A stretch of 64,000 nt of DNA. Origin: Takakia lepidozioides (taxonomy: Eukaryota > Streptophyta > Takakiopsida > Takakiales > Takakiaceae). The notes beneath the pieces are model-generated. The model was not told the origin of the DNA. It saw only the letters and a list, made by a program, of their open reading frames with translations, and ran no database searches. A program made the translations under genes and the position numbers. The stretch lies in assembly GCA_030704615.1 (NCBI GenBank), contig CM060731.1:2914001-2978000 (forward strand), in the 5' to 3' direction. Positions 36,561 through 48,100 of the stretch are shown here, piece after piece (positions within the stretch are counted from its first letter, which is position 1; each line of letters starts with the position of its first letter).

Positions 36561-39500
36561 ATGGCTTCCTCTGAAGCGGAGTTCTTCTCAGACGACAAAC
36601 CAGTGCCGTTCTCCCAGGAAGTCCTTGACAATGGATTTGCAATTGTTCTGGAACATGTCTTGGCTACCCGTTTTCAGCTGCAGAATGGCTCCATCTTTTT
36701 GGAGAAAGAGGTTTACGATCTGAAAGGGAAGTTGGTGAAATATTCTTTCCAAAACCGTGATGAGACGGCTCATATCAGCCAGTGGAGAGTGCGTCCTGGT
36801 CGATACAGAGTACTTGGAGAGCCTCGGCGAAAGTCCCTTGGGTCATATGTGACGCCCGGGACTGCTGCTTCGGTCGTTGAAGACAAGAGGGAGGTGGTGG
36901 TGAAAAAAGAACAGACTCCTCCACTCCAATCGTTGAGCTTTCGGATTCTTCCGATGATGACATAAGTGAAATTCCAAATCCAGTCCTTCCTACTGTGGTT
37001 GCAGAAGCTGATGAAGAAGAGATTTGTAGTGTCATTCCAAAATTGCGGGCGATGGGAGGAATGGCTGGATTCAAAAGCGAGTTGCGGGGAATTGATTGGG
37101 AATCTTTGAAGCAGGTGCCTGTGAAGTTCTTGCGGAGACTTTTGATGGCGATATCCTATTCGAGCTGCCTCCTCCTCCGCGAGTTGGAGGTGTAACAATC
37201 ATGATGCATGGAATGGACAAGAAACACGACGGGCACCCGTGGTGCAGAACAAAAACATCCAATATTCAGAATGATGACAAGCTTGTTTTCAGGAGGACAG
37301 TTTGCAATGGACACCTTAGGTGTGATAATTTGAATTGCAGACACTTTCTTCAGTCTGGAGTTCATAATCAAAGCGAATGGGAGGGTCTGGCGGAGAATCC
37401 ATTTCAGCCTGGGACTGCCCCTCCACCGGCAAACACTTTCGTCTGCAAATTCTGCAAACTTGTGCCATCCTGCTTGGCGCTCTGCGGAGCAAGAATGTAC
37501 TATGTTGTCCACCGTTTGAATACAATGACGAGAGCTTGTGTGCATTTTGGATTCCATAACCATCCTGTCTCGAAGGGGGATTACAGGGAGAGTGTTGAGA
37601 CAGTATCGAGGTTGATCAAACAGGAGTTCGGGAGAAACCCATCCGCAACAACATCTGCAATTGCTCTTGGCGCAAGCAAGTCCTTCTTGGAAAGCCATAT
37701 TTTGAGTGAAGGAGATTCTGTGGGGACTAAACTTGACGGTGCAGCATTGGACCTGGTCATGGATCATTTCTCCACTTTAAGTTCACCTAACATTCGGCAT
37801 CAGATCAATGCATTGAGAATGGGCTCTGGGATCAGAGGCTACATAGACAATATTTTGGAATTGAAACGACTGAGCAAGTACGATTACATCCAGGACAATG
37901 TATTCCCAGGTCAAGGTGCCATCAAAGTTTTTCTTTTCAAAATGTCGACTGTTGGGGAGGGCAGTGGGGTTAGCCTCGTGAAGCGGATGCAGAAGACTGG
38001 GGACTTGCAGAACTGTTTTCTTATGTTTGATCATGTGAAACGAGTGAAGGATTGGACGACAATGGCTTGTCATGTCTACGATCCAGTGTACCAACGAGTT
38101 ATGACAATTGCAGTTTGTGACATGCAATCCGAGGATACGGAATCCCAGAAGCTCATGTGGAATTCCCTGATACGTGTCATGGGCTGCCATGGGCTGCCAT
38201 CTCCAAATTTCGCAGGTTTCATGGCGGATAGTGCTCAAGCAAATTTCAATGCTATTCGTATTGTCTTCGGATCGGGCGACCCAAAAGTGCCTATGCCAGG
38301 AAGAGAGCGTACATGTCTATTCCATTGGACACAATCTCTGGAAAAACATACAAAGTCGGACATCAAACCAGAGATGCAGACTCAGCACCGTAAATTGTGC
38401 AAAGAGTACAAAGATGCTAGAACAATGAAGGAGGCGGACACTTTGTTCCAGACAATTCGTGCCTGGTGGTTCTCTTCTGGAGCTGCATCACTTGAGAGTA
38501 TGAGAGCATTGGAAGATTGGCTGGCGTTTTGGCACTTCCGGTATAGACAGTGGGGAGCAGCCATGACAATGGTACGAGGCTTCTATTTCATGCTTTATTC
38601 ATACATTTGCTTTCCATATTTTTGTTGCTTTCTTTATGTTGTTTCCTGTGCACTATTCTGAAGTGTGGTTATCCTCTTTGCAGAACATGTCCATTGAGGA
38701 AATGGCAGACATGCCATCTTGCAATTTGGCAGAAACTGTGCACAATGCATGGTTGCAGCAGTCTGGGAAAAGAGGTCGGGATTTGTATGTGGCAACAACA
38801 GATGATTTGATACGTGCCTTGCAACAACAAACCCGATACCGTGATTTCTTACGAGGTGGGGTTGGTGGCAAGGGTCCGGACAAATCGGAGTTGATGTTGC
38901 GTGCTGCAAACAGATCTGGGGATCCAATCAAGATAGCACGGGCGGTGAGCATGTATGCCCAGGGAACGCCACTTGTTTCTAGAGTTCCACATCTTGAAGG
39001 GGAGGAGAGATTCGGCTCCTGTAAGAGGAAATTGAACACTCCACCTGGTTCGGATTCAGATTCCCACAGGGCAGACCGTGATAACTTCTCGAAGCCTCGT
39101 GTTCCCCTGCATGACAGCTCCGTGTCCGGAACCTCCATTGTGGAGGAACCTCCAACACGACGGCAAGCTCCAGCATCAAACCGTGCCACTGAAATGGTGC
39201 AGGAGAGAAACAACCCCCTTGATGTGCTTGAGTCCGCATGCCCCGACCACGTTTGGCACATAGAACGCACAAGTGTCGGGTCTCGTGTGAAATGTACAGC
39301 GATCAGGGCAACTAATTTCGAGAAGTGCACTTCATCTATATCCAGAGGTGGTGCCCGAACTCCTGCTCCGACTTTCACGGGCTTGATGCGTCCATACGGT
39401 CAACCAGAAGCCAAGAACCACAAGTTCTGGTTCTGCGCAGATGATTGTGCCAGATGTGTGCATGGAACTGTGCGTCCTTCCGTAGTGATGAAGCCATCTC

Positions 39501-40068
39501 CTCCAACCGTTTGGCCCGTGAAGGTGGGAACACATCTCAGCTTTCAGGAGATTGAAATGCTGGAGGAGGCAGGTTTTTCCCTTGCGAGACAACCCCAACT
39601 CCATGCATGTGCTACTACTCCTGCGTCCTCCCGGGTCCCCCCGGCAAATCCTGACTTGTGGCCAACCAAACGAGATGGAAAGCTCGTTCGGCGTTTCCTC
39701 CAACCGCTGAACACTTTGGCAAAGTGGAGTCCGCAAGAATGCTCCAAGCTCGTGTTGGAAGCACCACGGAAGTACCCGATCCAGGATATGGTCGGGTATT
39801 CACAATCATCACTTCCACATCTGCTGTTCATGACAGGACCTACGACATCACGGTTTCCAATTTCCCCAATTGCACATGTCCTGATTTTGTGAATATGCTA
39901 TCAACCAGTTTGGGCAAGAGAGGTAAATTCATACCCTGCAAACATTTGTATTTCATATTTTTGAGGAGGATGGTTTGCGATCCCAAACGTGACAACTTCA
40001 TTCACCAGGCCACTATGAGTTTCAACGAGGTCGATACTCTTTTGCAGCGGGATACAACACATGGGTAG
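36561..40068 (+). CDS. MULE transposase: WRKY/GCM1-like zinc finger, DDE core, SWIM finger (frame-broken)
   Basis: Cuts and moves the element, acting in the nucleus. The start MASSEAEFFSDD opens an N-terminal region of about 200 residues ending in an acidic stretch (LSDSSDDDISE). A Cys/His cluster follows (37,230-37,570): VCNGHLRCDNLNC, CKFCKLVPSCLALC, CVHFGFHNHPV, the pattern of WRKY-GCM1 fingers known from MULE transposases. The DDE-type core shows FDHVKRVKDW, GFMADSAQANFNAI and CLFHWTQ (38.0-38.35 kb). An intron 38,572-38,683 splices in phase. The C-terminal SWIM finger is CTCPDF...PCKH (39,870-39,945). One-base frame changes are needed near 36,905 (beside an A6 run), near 37,115 and near 39,700. 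Domain order is that of plant FAR1/MULE-type proteins. Confidence 0.85.
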
Positions 40069-40499
40069 CATGAACTATGTAATGTGGTATGTGGATGACC
40101 ATGATTTGAAATGTGTAATTCACATCAATTCGTCGGCTGTGCAATGATATGGCCTCCAACTATACGGAGTGAGGTCTGAGTGACAACTTTTAGGTAGTGC
40201 ACATTTGTCATTGCACCGTTCGAAGTCTACATGTCTTGCTGTCGCTATGCACTACAATCATCTTTTGAAGATGATCATAACTCTCATTGTTATTTGAGGA
40301 GGGAGGAAGTCTTCTCGTGGCAGCCTTTATGGCGCACACTTTGTGAGGATATTTTGTCGTCTTCGTAATTGTAAAAGTGAAACAAACATTTGTAATTGCA
40401 CAATGTTGGATGCTGCAATTGTAGGCCTCAACGCTCGTCTTGATTCTATTTAGGCAAGATTCCCTGCATTAATTCCACGGTCATAGGACCATCCACGGT

Positions 40500-40718
40500 T
40501 ATAGGCGGCGCATGTTAATGCTGACGTGGCAGTTGACGGACAGTGCCACGTCATCATTTACCGCCACATCAGCATGCTGACATGACGCTCACGCCACGTC
40601 AGCATGTGTGCAGGCTCACGCCACGTCAGCTGGCGTGAGCGTACGCTCACGCCACGTCACTCCTGCGTGAGCGTACGCTCGCGCGCTCACGTGCAACGCT
40701 CACGCCATTGCGTCGTTG
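40500..40718 (-). repeat. MULE right terminal inverted repeat and subterminal motifs
   Basis: Reverse-complemented, it starts CAACGACGCAATGGCGTGAG. CTCACGCCACGTCA recurs three times (near 40,586, 40,615 and 40,649), separated by GCGTGAGCGTACGCTCACGC-type palindromes. Confidence 0.8.
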
Positions 40719-40728
40719 GTTTGAAGTG
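40719..40728 (+). repeat. Right target-site duplication of the MULE
   Basis: GTTTGAAGTG, identical to 29,382-29,391. Confidence 0.85.
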
Positions 40729-42658
40729 TAAGGGCGTCACGAGTTTCACTTTTTCTGAACTGAGAGAATGTATGGTAGGGCTGAACGTTACGATGCTTGG
40801 TGTTTAGAAAAGACTAGTCCATCATGGCATGTGCGGGGTGCGCATTGAAAGAAGTCAATGGATAGTGAGAGAGAACCTTTCGGTTCAGAATCTTTCAAGG
40901 TGTACAGAGTATCTAAACTAGCGATGGCTAGAAGTACAATTCATAGGTCCTCGTTGATATGACACTAAGATTATTGTGTACATAAGTCAGCAAAGGTAGG
41001 GTGTCGATTTGTACTAGAAAGCAGTGTGGAGTGCTTAGTTTATCAGTATGGTATGAAGTCGAGCTGAACTGATCCATAGTTTCAGACGTAGGTTGACGAT
41101 ATGATCTGATCGTAGAAGGTATAGGAAGCTGAACGCCCTCTTGCATGAATCTGAACCCACATTCCATCCCTGCTCCTTCAGCTATGAACCTGCCAAGAGA
41201 GTGCATGCCAATTGTCCTTCTGAACTCTGCCCCAGTGGACATGTATTGTCGCGCACCTCACTTCGGTAAGCTCCCCTTCAAGTCATAGTTACTCGCTTTG
41301 ATGCATGCGCCTAACTCCCAAACTGGCCGCCGGGCCAACTCGGAGCTTCGGCTGCTCACCAAGACATAACGGTCCCTCTTTGCTCCTCCAGAAATTCCCT
41401 TTGGTTGTTGGCAGTCCGGAACAGCTCCCCACACCTTGGTCGCTTTCCGGCTCGCACGCTTACTCACTAGTTTTTGGTCACCAACGGGCTTGCACCGTTC
41501 TCGGCGTTACTACTCCCTATATATACTTCTGTGACTATCCACGGGGGTCTCACAAACAACCCAGTCATTTCATGGCAAACCACCACGAAGACCCTCGATT
41601 CCCGGTGATGAGTCGCGGTGCGTCTTGGCCCACCCACCACGGCCCCATTGGACCGTGATGAGTCCCCAAGACTCCCCACGACTCCCACCACAAGGTCTCC
41701 GCCCCATGGTGAGTCCTATGTCACCCCCACTAAGACCCACTAAGGTACCACCACCCCTCGTGGACCCACCCCCACCGCAACCCGGTGTGCGGGGCTCCAC
41801 CTAGTGAGCGCCTCCGCCTCCTTGAGTGCCTTGGGCACTCAAGGGTGCTTCAGCCTCCGTACCTATGCCATTGCCCCCACCACAGGGGCAGCCCCTCTTG
41901 TGTCCCGACCCCCTGCCCTCATGGCAAAGGGTCGCGACACACACCCCCACCAACAGGGAGTCGATGTCCTCATCGACTTGTCCATTTTGTAGAAACTAAC
42001 ATCCAAGTTGTGGTGTCCAACATCAAGGAGTTTGTTTCCGTACCATGGCATCCCATGGCAAAGAACCAAACCCCCACTTGACTCTACTCTCCACTAGCTA
42101 GTTTGGCCAACTTCCTCCAAGTCCCGGCCAAGGGTGGAGCCTCTCAAGCTCCACCAAGTGCACTCTTCCTTGGGAACGATCCTCCCCGAGGATCGCATCG
42201 CCTTGCTCCAAAAACATTGCTTGCGACCACTCATGATGCCACTTTTGGCATCACCTTGAGCAAGGGTTCACCTTGAACCCTTTTTTACTAGGAAGATAAC
42301 CTTGAACCAACCGCGCGCCCCAATCACTATAATTGGGTCCGCCTGGGAATGCTGGCCTGAGATACGGGAACACGCCGAAGCTGCACTACGACTTTGTCCC
42401 AAGGTTACACGATTATAGTACGTGAACGGAAGCACGTAACTTCCGCGTTAATCCGCACTACAAGACAACCCCTCGGTAGCGCAGTTATAGTACGCGCACG
42501 TGCCAGGTGCGCACTAGCACGTGAACTCCCAAAGAAAATGCGAGTTTCCTTGCCCCTTGGATGGGAGTCATCCGATTTCGGCACTGCGCAAACTCACGAT
42601 TAATCCAATTTACCTCTCCCACTTTTGTAAGCTAGCATGCATTCTACACACTAGCCAA
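40729..42658. other. No gene seen; GC-rich repeat-like sequence between the two DNA transposons
   Basis: Short, Pro/Ser-rich open frames on both strands lack domains. A TATATATA-type box at 41,517-41,524 and pyrimidine-rich flanks would suit an LTR, but no partner was found. Confidence 0.5.
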
Positions 42659-43182
42659 CACTATAGGAAAAAGAGGGCCTTTGCGACGCCGCGGCCACAC
42701 CGCAGCGTGGGAAAACGCCCTTTTCGGGCACGCGGCAAGTGCAGAATTTGCGACGCCCGGCCGTCACCAGGCAGTCGCATGGGCGTCGCCAAAATGACGT
42801 CGCAAAAATGCGACGTATAGGGGTCGCGAGCCCCCGCCCCAACTCCCCCGACTGCCGGACGTCGCTTTTCAGGCTGTCCGCGCCGATGGCAGGGGCCTCC
42901 GTCGAGCGACGTCTCGCCGTCGCGGACCTCCAGCCGACGGCGTTGGTGGGGGCGCCGGTGCGGCATCGCATCCATTTTTTTTTCTAACCTGCCCAGGAGT
43001 CCCATCCTAAAATCCAAAAACACGTGGCGTAAGCCGGGTGGTACGCCAAGCGACGCCAGTGCGTCGCTACAAACGACTATTGGGTGTGGCAAAAAAAAAC
43101 AGCAGGAGCAGGAGTCGGACTCCGCCACACCCGGGCGTGGGTTTTCGCGATGCTCTGGCGTTGTTTTGTTTTAAATTTAATC

Positions 43183-43214
<32 letters not shown>

Positions 43215-43440
43215 GTGGCGCAGGCAAGGTGGCGGGCTCCGCGACGTCACGGCGTCGCGGCTTGCGACCCCTGGACCAAAAAAACACGTCGCAAGGGGTT
43301 TCGGGCGTTGCCGCCCGCAAATGGGTTTTGCGACGCCCGACCGTCGCGGCTTGCGACCCCCTCCCAAAAAGCACATCGCCACTGGCGACGTCTTGCAGTC
43401 GCGAGGGCAGCCTGGTGGGGGGGGGGGTCGGGGGTTGATT
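42659..43440. repeat. CACTA left end with GCGACG subterminal repeats
   Basis: Many copies of TTGCGACGCC(C/G) and GTCGC-type units, an A-run of about 29 at 43,185-43,213, and a G-run near 43,416. High CpG density. The 197-codon plus-strand frame across the A-run is not a gene. Confidence 0.75.
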
Positions 43441-43682
43441 TTGGGGATGAATTGGGGTGGTTTTTTGTTTTTTGCCTGGTTCTGTTTTTGGGGATGGGGG
43501 ACCTTACAGTTCCATTCTCTGATTTAGCAGGTACACAATTGAGCAAGCATGAATCGAGGGTGAGGACGGTGCGACACATGAATAAGATGGAAGATGGAAA
43601 GATGGAAATATATTTACAGGAAATGAGCTGAAAAGCTCACAAGGGTTCAGTAGGCTGACCCTGGGACCTACATGGACTAGGA

Positions 43683-44712
43683 CTAGTCATCCTCATCCTC
43701 ATTCTCAGTGGAGGACTCAGAGCTATCCGATGAGCCTGATGACTCCGCGCCCCTTTGCCAGAGCACCTAAATGAGGCGGCGTTCCCCTAAGTCCCACAGA
43801 GCTCTCATCCAATCCCTGGCCATGACCCCCGACCTCATCCATACTAGTGCCCTGTAGTGCACTCATCCCCTCCGTGTTGGCCATGTTCTTCATGAGGGAT
43901 TACCAACCATGCTCCTTGGCGTAGTTGTACTCTACCGGAGATGGCTTCCTCGCAAACGCGCGTTGCTACACATGCCACAAATTAAAGTCAGTTCTTCACG
44001 ATGATGGAGCCAAAAAGAAGACATAACAAAATCCATAGGGAAGTACGACTTACAAATCGCAAGATAAAACCCTTGGATCCGTCGGCGCCCCACTTGTGTG
44101 TGGATTCGTGCTTGTCAAGGCGGACTGTTGTTGCTTCGCGTGCCCGGTCAAATTTGGCCTTGTTTGCGGCATTAGTCTCTCCCGCAATGAGTGCATCCCA
44201 CGATACCTATGCCCCCCCCCCCCCCCAACAATTAGTGAATTACACACATACGTTGCATCGAATCCACCTCATTAATGTACATGCGACAAATGGAAGGTGA
44301 CAAGATTCAGGATTTGCCAACCTGTGTAATTCCATAAGGTGGTTTGGGTATGGCCCCCTTTTCCATTGCCCTCCGAATGATCTGTCTGGCACGGTACCTC
44401 CTGTCCTTCAAGTTTCGCCCCACCATCTCCATTACCCTTGTGTCACTCCAATTGCCCGGAAACCGGTGGTCTAACTCACGGGCATACGCCCGCTTCGCGC
44501 CAAAGTGCTGATCAGCCCACTCAATGTGCAAAGGGAACCTCCTCAATGCGAGTTCGAAGGCTGGCTTCTTCATAGCATCCCAGAACGCACCGCAGGGGTC
44601 ACCATGGCGATTCACCTCCACCGGTGGCACCACGATCTTTGCCAACTCCACGTCCTGTTTCGCCAAGGGCATGTTCTTCTTCCCACCCTCTCCCTTCTTT
44701 GTAGCCTCCTTC
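43683..44712 (-). pseudogene. CACTA TNPA-like transposase-associated protein, 5' part lost
   Basis: Plant En/Spm-type accessory protein of the class that binds subterminal repeats. The exon at about 44,712-44,318 begins inside the gene (KKGEGGKKN, then DPCGAFWDAMKKPAFELALR, then FPGNWSDTRVMEMVGRNL). The next exon (about 44,208-44,060) reads SWDALIAGETNAANKAKF and STHKWGADGSKGF, the typical W...KH/GSK pattern. The tail is acidic (SSESSTENEDEDD) with its stop at 43,683. At least one frame change or stop lies between 43.74 and 43.98 kb. The N-terminal part is cut at 44,713, where the retroelement begins. Confidence 0.75.
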
Positions 44713-45459
44713 CCTGTTAGGAGGTCTGGGACTTAGGCATTTTTATGGGTTCTGTGGAGTCTGGGACTTAGACACTTCTATGAATTCTGAGGGTTACCCT
44801 TAAATTTTTGAGATAGCCCGTCACAGCCCGACACAGTCACAGACCGTCACAGCCATACACAGCCCAAACACAGCCCGAAACAGCCGTCACAGTCTGACAC
44901 AGTCGCACAGTCAGTCACAGCTGTCACAGTCGTAAGGAACGGTTATCATGACAGGGAACGACTGTGGTGAACAACATCTGCCGGGGAACATGTAATTCAC
45001 GGAGGACGGTTAGTGAAGGAAAACAGTTAGAACAGGGGGGAAAGAGATAAAGCGGGGAGCGAAGACGGGAGGGGATCACTTTTTTTGGGGATGGAGATCA
45101 TTGCTGGGGGACTTTAGCCACGGAGATTACTCCTGGGGAAGGACTAAGATCGAAGGAAGGGAAGCTGGCGAGGAGGAAGGAGATACTATAGGACAGAGTT
45201 AGTACGAGATGTAGGATTACTTAGAGGGATAGATTAGAGAAGTTAGGACATCAACATGTATCCGATTATGATTAATCTGATTCTCATCCGATACAAACAC
45301 ATTGTGTTGAGAGACTTGAGTGAAGCTGTGTATGAATGAAATCAGGGGGCCCAAGAAGCAATCTGACGCTTAAAAAGATACCTGGTCATGATAAACAGGG
45401 AATATAAACTGATAAGGAATATAATTGGAAACCCAACAATGATTCACTAGCTGCAGGTC

Positions 45460-46154
45460 ATGACTGATTGTTTCACGCGGGCTGAATGCTTAGAGATATC
45501 CAACTCTTCTATCTTGGAGTTTCCCCCTCGGATAGCGAAGGGATGGGTGAGTAAAAGCCGTGTAACATTTGGCGACCATACTGGGGAACTGAGTCATGAA
45601 CAACCAGATGTGACAGGCATCTGGTGGGATCATGGTGGTTGGAGGATTAAAGAATTTGAAGTGAATCAAATTCCCTGTGGAACGAAGGAAGAAAGATTGT
45701 CCAAACAATTCTTTCAAAGGTTCTTGGAATTGCCAGACGGTTGTAAAGAAAATATTCTTAAGCGAGTGCATGATGCTGATCCGGAATGGGGTCTGGAGAA
45801 AGGAGTGATAAAGATTTATCAGGTAGCCTGTAGAGGAAGAGCACGGTGGTTACCAACATTGGTTTATGTGATAGCCTTACTATCTATTAAGCGGGTAAGT
45901 TTGAAAGCTGGGAGGAAAGGAAAGTGAATGTTTACACTCATATGCATGAGGAGCTTGTATTGGTAAAGAATTGGATTCCAAAGGATATCTTGTGGATCAA
46001 ACTTACACCAAGAACAGCTTTTCAGACTTGTTTACCATATGGTTATATGGTAACGGAGACTTCCAGTATAGCCAGAGGTACATTGAAGCTGGAAAGAAAC
46101 CCAGGCATATATGAGAGATACTACAGGAGAGAGTTTTGGTTGTTGCCACACTAA
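45460..46154 (+). pseudogene. Unknown ORF upstream of Ty3 gag
   Basis: Frames 45,460-45,927 and 45,924-46,154 join as one protein of about 230 residues across a single-base change at 45,924. Notable stretches are DVTGIWWDHGGWRIKEFEV, FFQRFLELPDGCKENIL and the end YYRREFWLLPH. No domain recognised. Position before gag and a similar Trp-containing end are shared with the ORF at 25,278-26,027. It could be a lineage-specific leader protein or captured host sequence. Confidence 0.45.
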
Positions 46155-46175
46155 AAGAAATGAAAGATATGGGAC

Positions 46176-48100
46176 ATGAGTGATGAAAGAGAAGCTAGAC
46201 TCCAAAGATATTCAGCAAAAAGAGAAAGTTATCTGAAAGCTCATTATCCATATCTGTGGGAGAGAGGAATAGACATTGGGGAATCATCTGGACCTCTCAC
46301 ACCATTGAGATCAGGGAGTACATCACCTATACCAGAGGAGCTAGAGTTGGATACCACACCTTCTTTTTCTTTGCAAGAAAGATTAAGGGACTTGGTAGAG
46401 GAAGAAGATCAACCACGAGGTGAAAGATCTGAGGTACATCCCTGGATAAAAGATTTGGCAGAAATCTTTGATAAGGGTTGGCATGGAACACCAAGAGCAG
46501 GAACTCCCGTTTCGGGAGCAGAAGAGGAGGATGCAGAACCAGCGGAGAGTTCAAACTCTCCAACATTATTACAAAATAGTTACATGAGTGAAGAAGAAGA
46601 AAACCAAGGAAAGAAATTGGAAGATGAGGAATATGAAGAAGTAGACCCAGCAGCTGAGGTTGAGACTACAACCAGGACATCCCAACCCGTTGGACCTGGA
46701 TCAAGTGGAGCACTTGGATCACAGGCCAACGAAGGTGTCGGCTCAGAGGGATCAGGCGAAAGACCTGGATCTGGCTCTGGGGGGACAGGGAGTGTGGAAA
46801 GTAGTGCAACTGAGGCTGGGAATACTGTGAATGTAGAAAGGCCAGGAGCAGGAAGGGTTCAGGGGCCAGTAATTGGTGGAAGAACCACCACAAATACTAC
46901 AGGTCCACAGGGGCCAGCATCAGCCAAAAGGCCAACAACTGTCAGGGGGCAGAGTGTAGGGTCGCAGATGGCGTTACAACCAACACGGGCTAAACCACCT
47001 TTTCCGATATATTCAAGGAAAGGGGATCCTGATGTACACATTAGCCAATTTGAGCACATGTGTATAGTGAACAATGAGAATGGCAATGATGCCAAGATGA
47101 GACTGTTTCCGTGTTCACTTATAAAGAAAGCCAGTGAATGGTATGCAAGATTCCCTGATAATCATTTCCTAACCTGGAATGGCTTGAGTACAGCGTTCCG
47201 AAATAGGTTCAGGACCAGTAAAACTGAGGATGAAGTGTATGGGAGTTTACAGCAGCTGAAGCAGAAGAAGCATGAAACTGTTGAAGAGTATATGGAGAAA
47301 ATGGAGTTGATGATGAAAAAGTTGGCTGCTATACCAGCACCAGGATTGCAGAAGGCTTGGTTTGTGAATGGACTAAGGCCAGAGTTGCAAAAGAAAGTAG
47401 ACATGTTACCCCACAATACAGTGGAGGAGGCATTTGAAACAGCAAACAGAATTGAGCAGTTGGGAATGCTCAGGAAGGAGAAAAGAGATGAAGAGGACTC
47501 TGAGGATGAGTCAGAAAAAGAAGAGGAGATGGAGCATAAGAAGAAGAGTAAAAAGAAGGAAAAGATGAAGAGGGAAAATTATGAGAAGAGATTAGAAGAA
47601 ATCTTGCAAAAATATGCCACAGAGGCTGCAACACATTGGAGGAAGGGTGTTTGGTGTGCAAAATGCCAGAATGAAGGCCACACCACTACTGAATGCCACA
47701 TGAAGGAGAAACACTGCACTATCTGTAAAATGGATAACCATTCTACAGAGAATTGTTACTACAACAGAAGAACAGCAGTAAGAGAGCCTAGGCAGGTAAG
47801 GGTGCATCAAGTGCAACCCCAGCCAAGAAGAAACAATGATCAAGACCACTGTGGTAGGACAGGTGGTTATAACAATGGCATGGAAGGAGAGGTAATCCAA
47901 GAAGGAATTACCAGGGACATCCCAGGGGTGGCTATCAGGGTAATCCAAGAGGGAATTACCAGCCAGGGAATCAGGATTACAGAAATAATCCCAGAGCAGA
48001 CCAAGGGCGAGGACCCAATGGAGAAGAACTGTGTTACTATTGTAATCAGACAGGACATCATAAGGCGGCTTGTCCATTCTGGATCAGACACCAGAATGAG
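46176..48100 (+). pseudogene. Ty3 gag with three zinc knuckles, frame-shifted
   Basis: Capsid/nucleocapsid precursor. An acidic, Gly/Ser-rich N-terminal half precedes a retrotransposon gag core (FPIYSRKGDPDVHISQFEHM, then ASEWYARFPDN, then FRNRFRTSKTEDEVYGSL). A Lys/Glu-rich linker follows, then knuckles CAKCQNEGHTTTEC and CTICKMDNHSTENC. A third knuckle, CYYCNQTGHHKAAC (48,034-48,075), is in the next frame, preceded in that frame by a Gly/Asn/Arg-rich repeat. A one-base change near 47,870 therefore breaks the reading frame that once continued into pol. Confidence 0.88.

Larger units (their letters stand above)
29392..40718. mobile_element. Mutator-like DNA transposon with methyltransferase cargo (11,327 bp)
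   Basis: Both ends are defined by an exact 10-bp direct repeat (GTTTGAAGTG) directly outside matching terminal inverted repeats. The left end starts CATGGATGCC and reaches GGCGTGAGC then CACGTGAGCGCG. The right end, reverse-complemented, starts CAACGACGCA and reaches the same two blocks. Both ends also repeat CTCACGCCACGTCA internally. Two genes diverge from a 756-bp spacer (35,805-36,560): a transposase (plus) and a ParB-like/methyltransferase gene (minus). A family of palindromes sits in two introns of the latter. Both genes contain frame breaks, so this copy may be non-autonomous, or the assembly may carry indels. Confidence 0.88.

Noticed and set aside
37156-37767. 203-codon minus-strand open frame
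   Set aside because: Antisense of the zinc-finger part of the MULE transposase.
43038-43631. 197-codon plus-strand open frame
   Set aside because: Runs through an A29 tract (poly-Lys) and GCGACG subterminal repeats of the CACTA; no domain.
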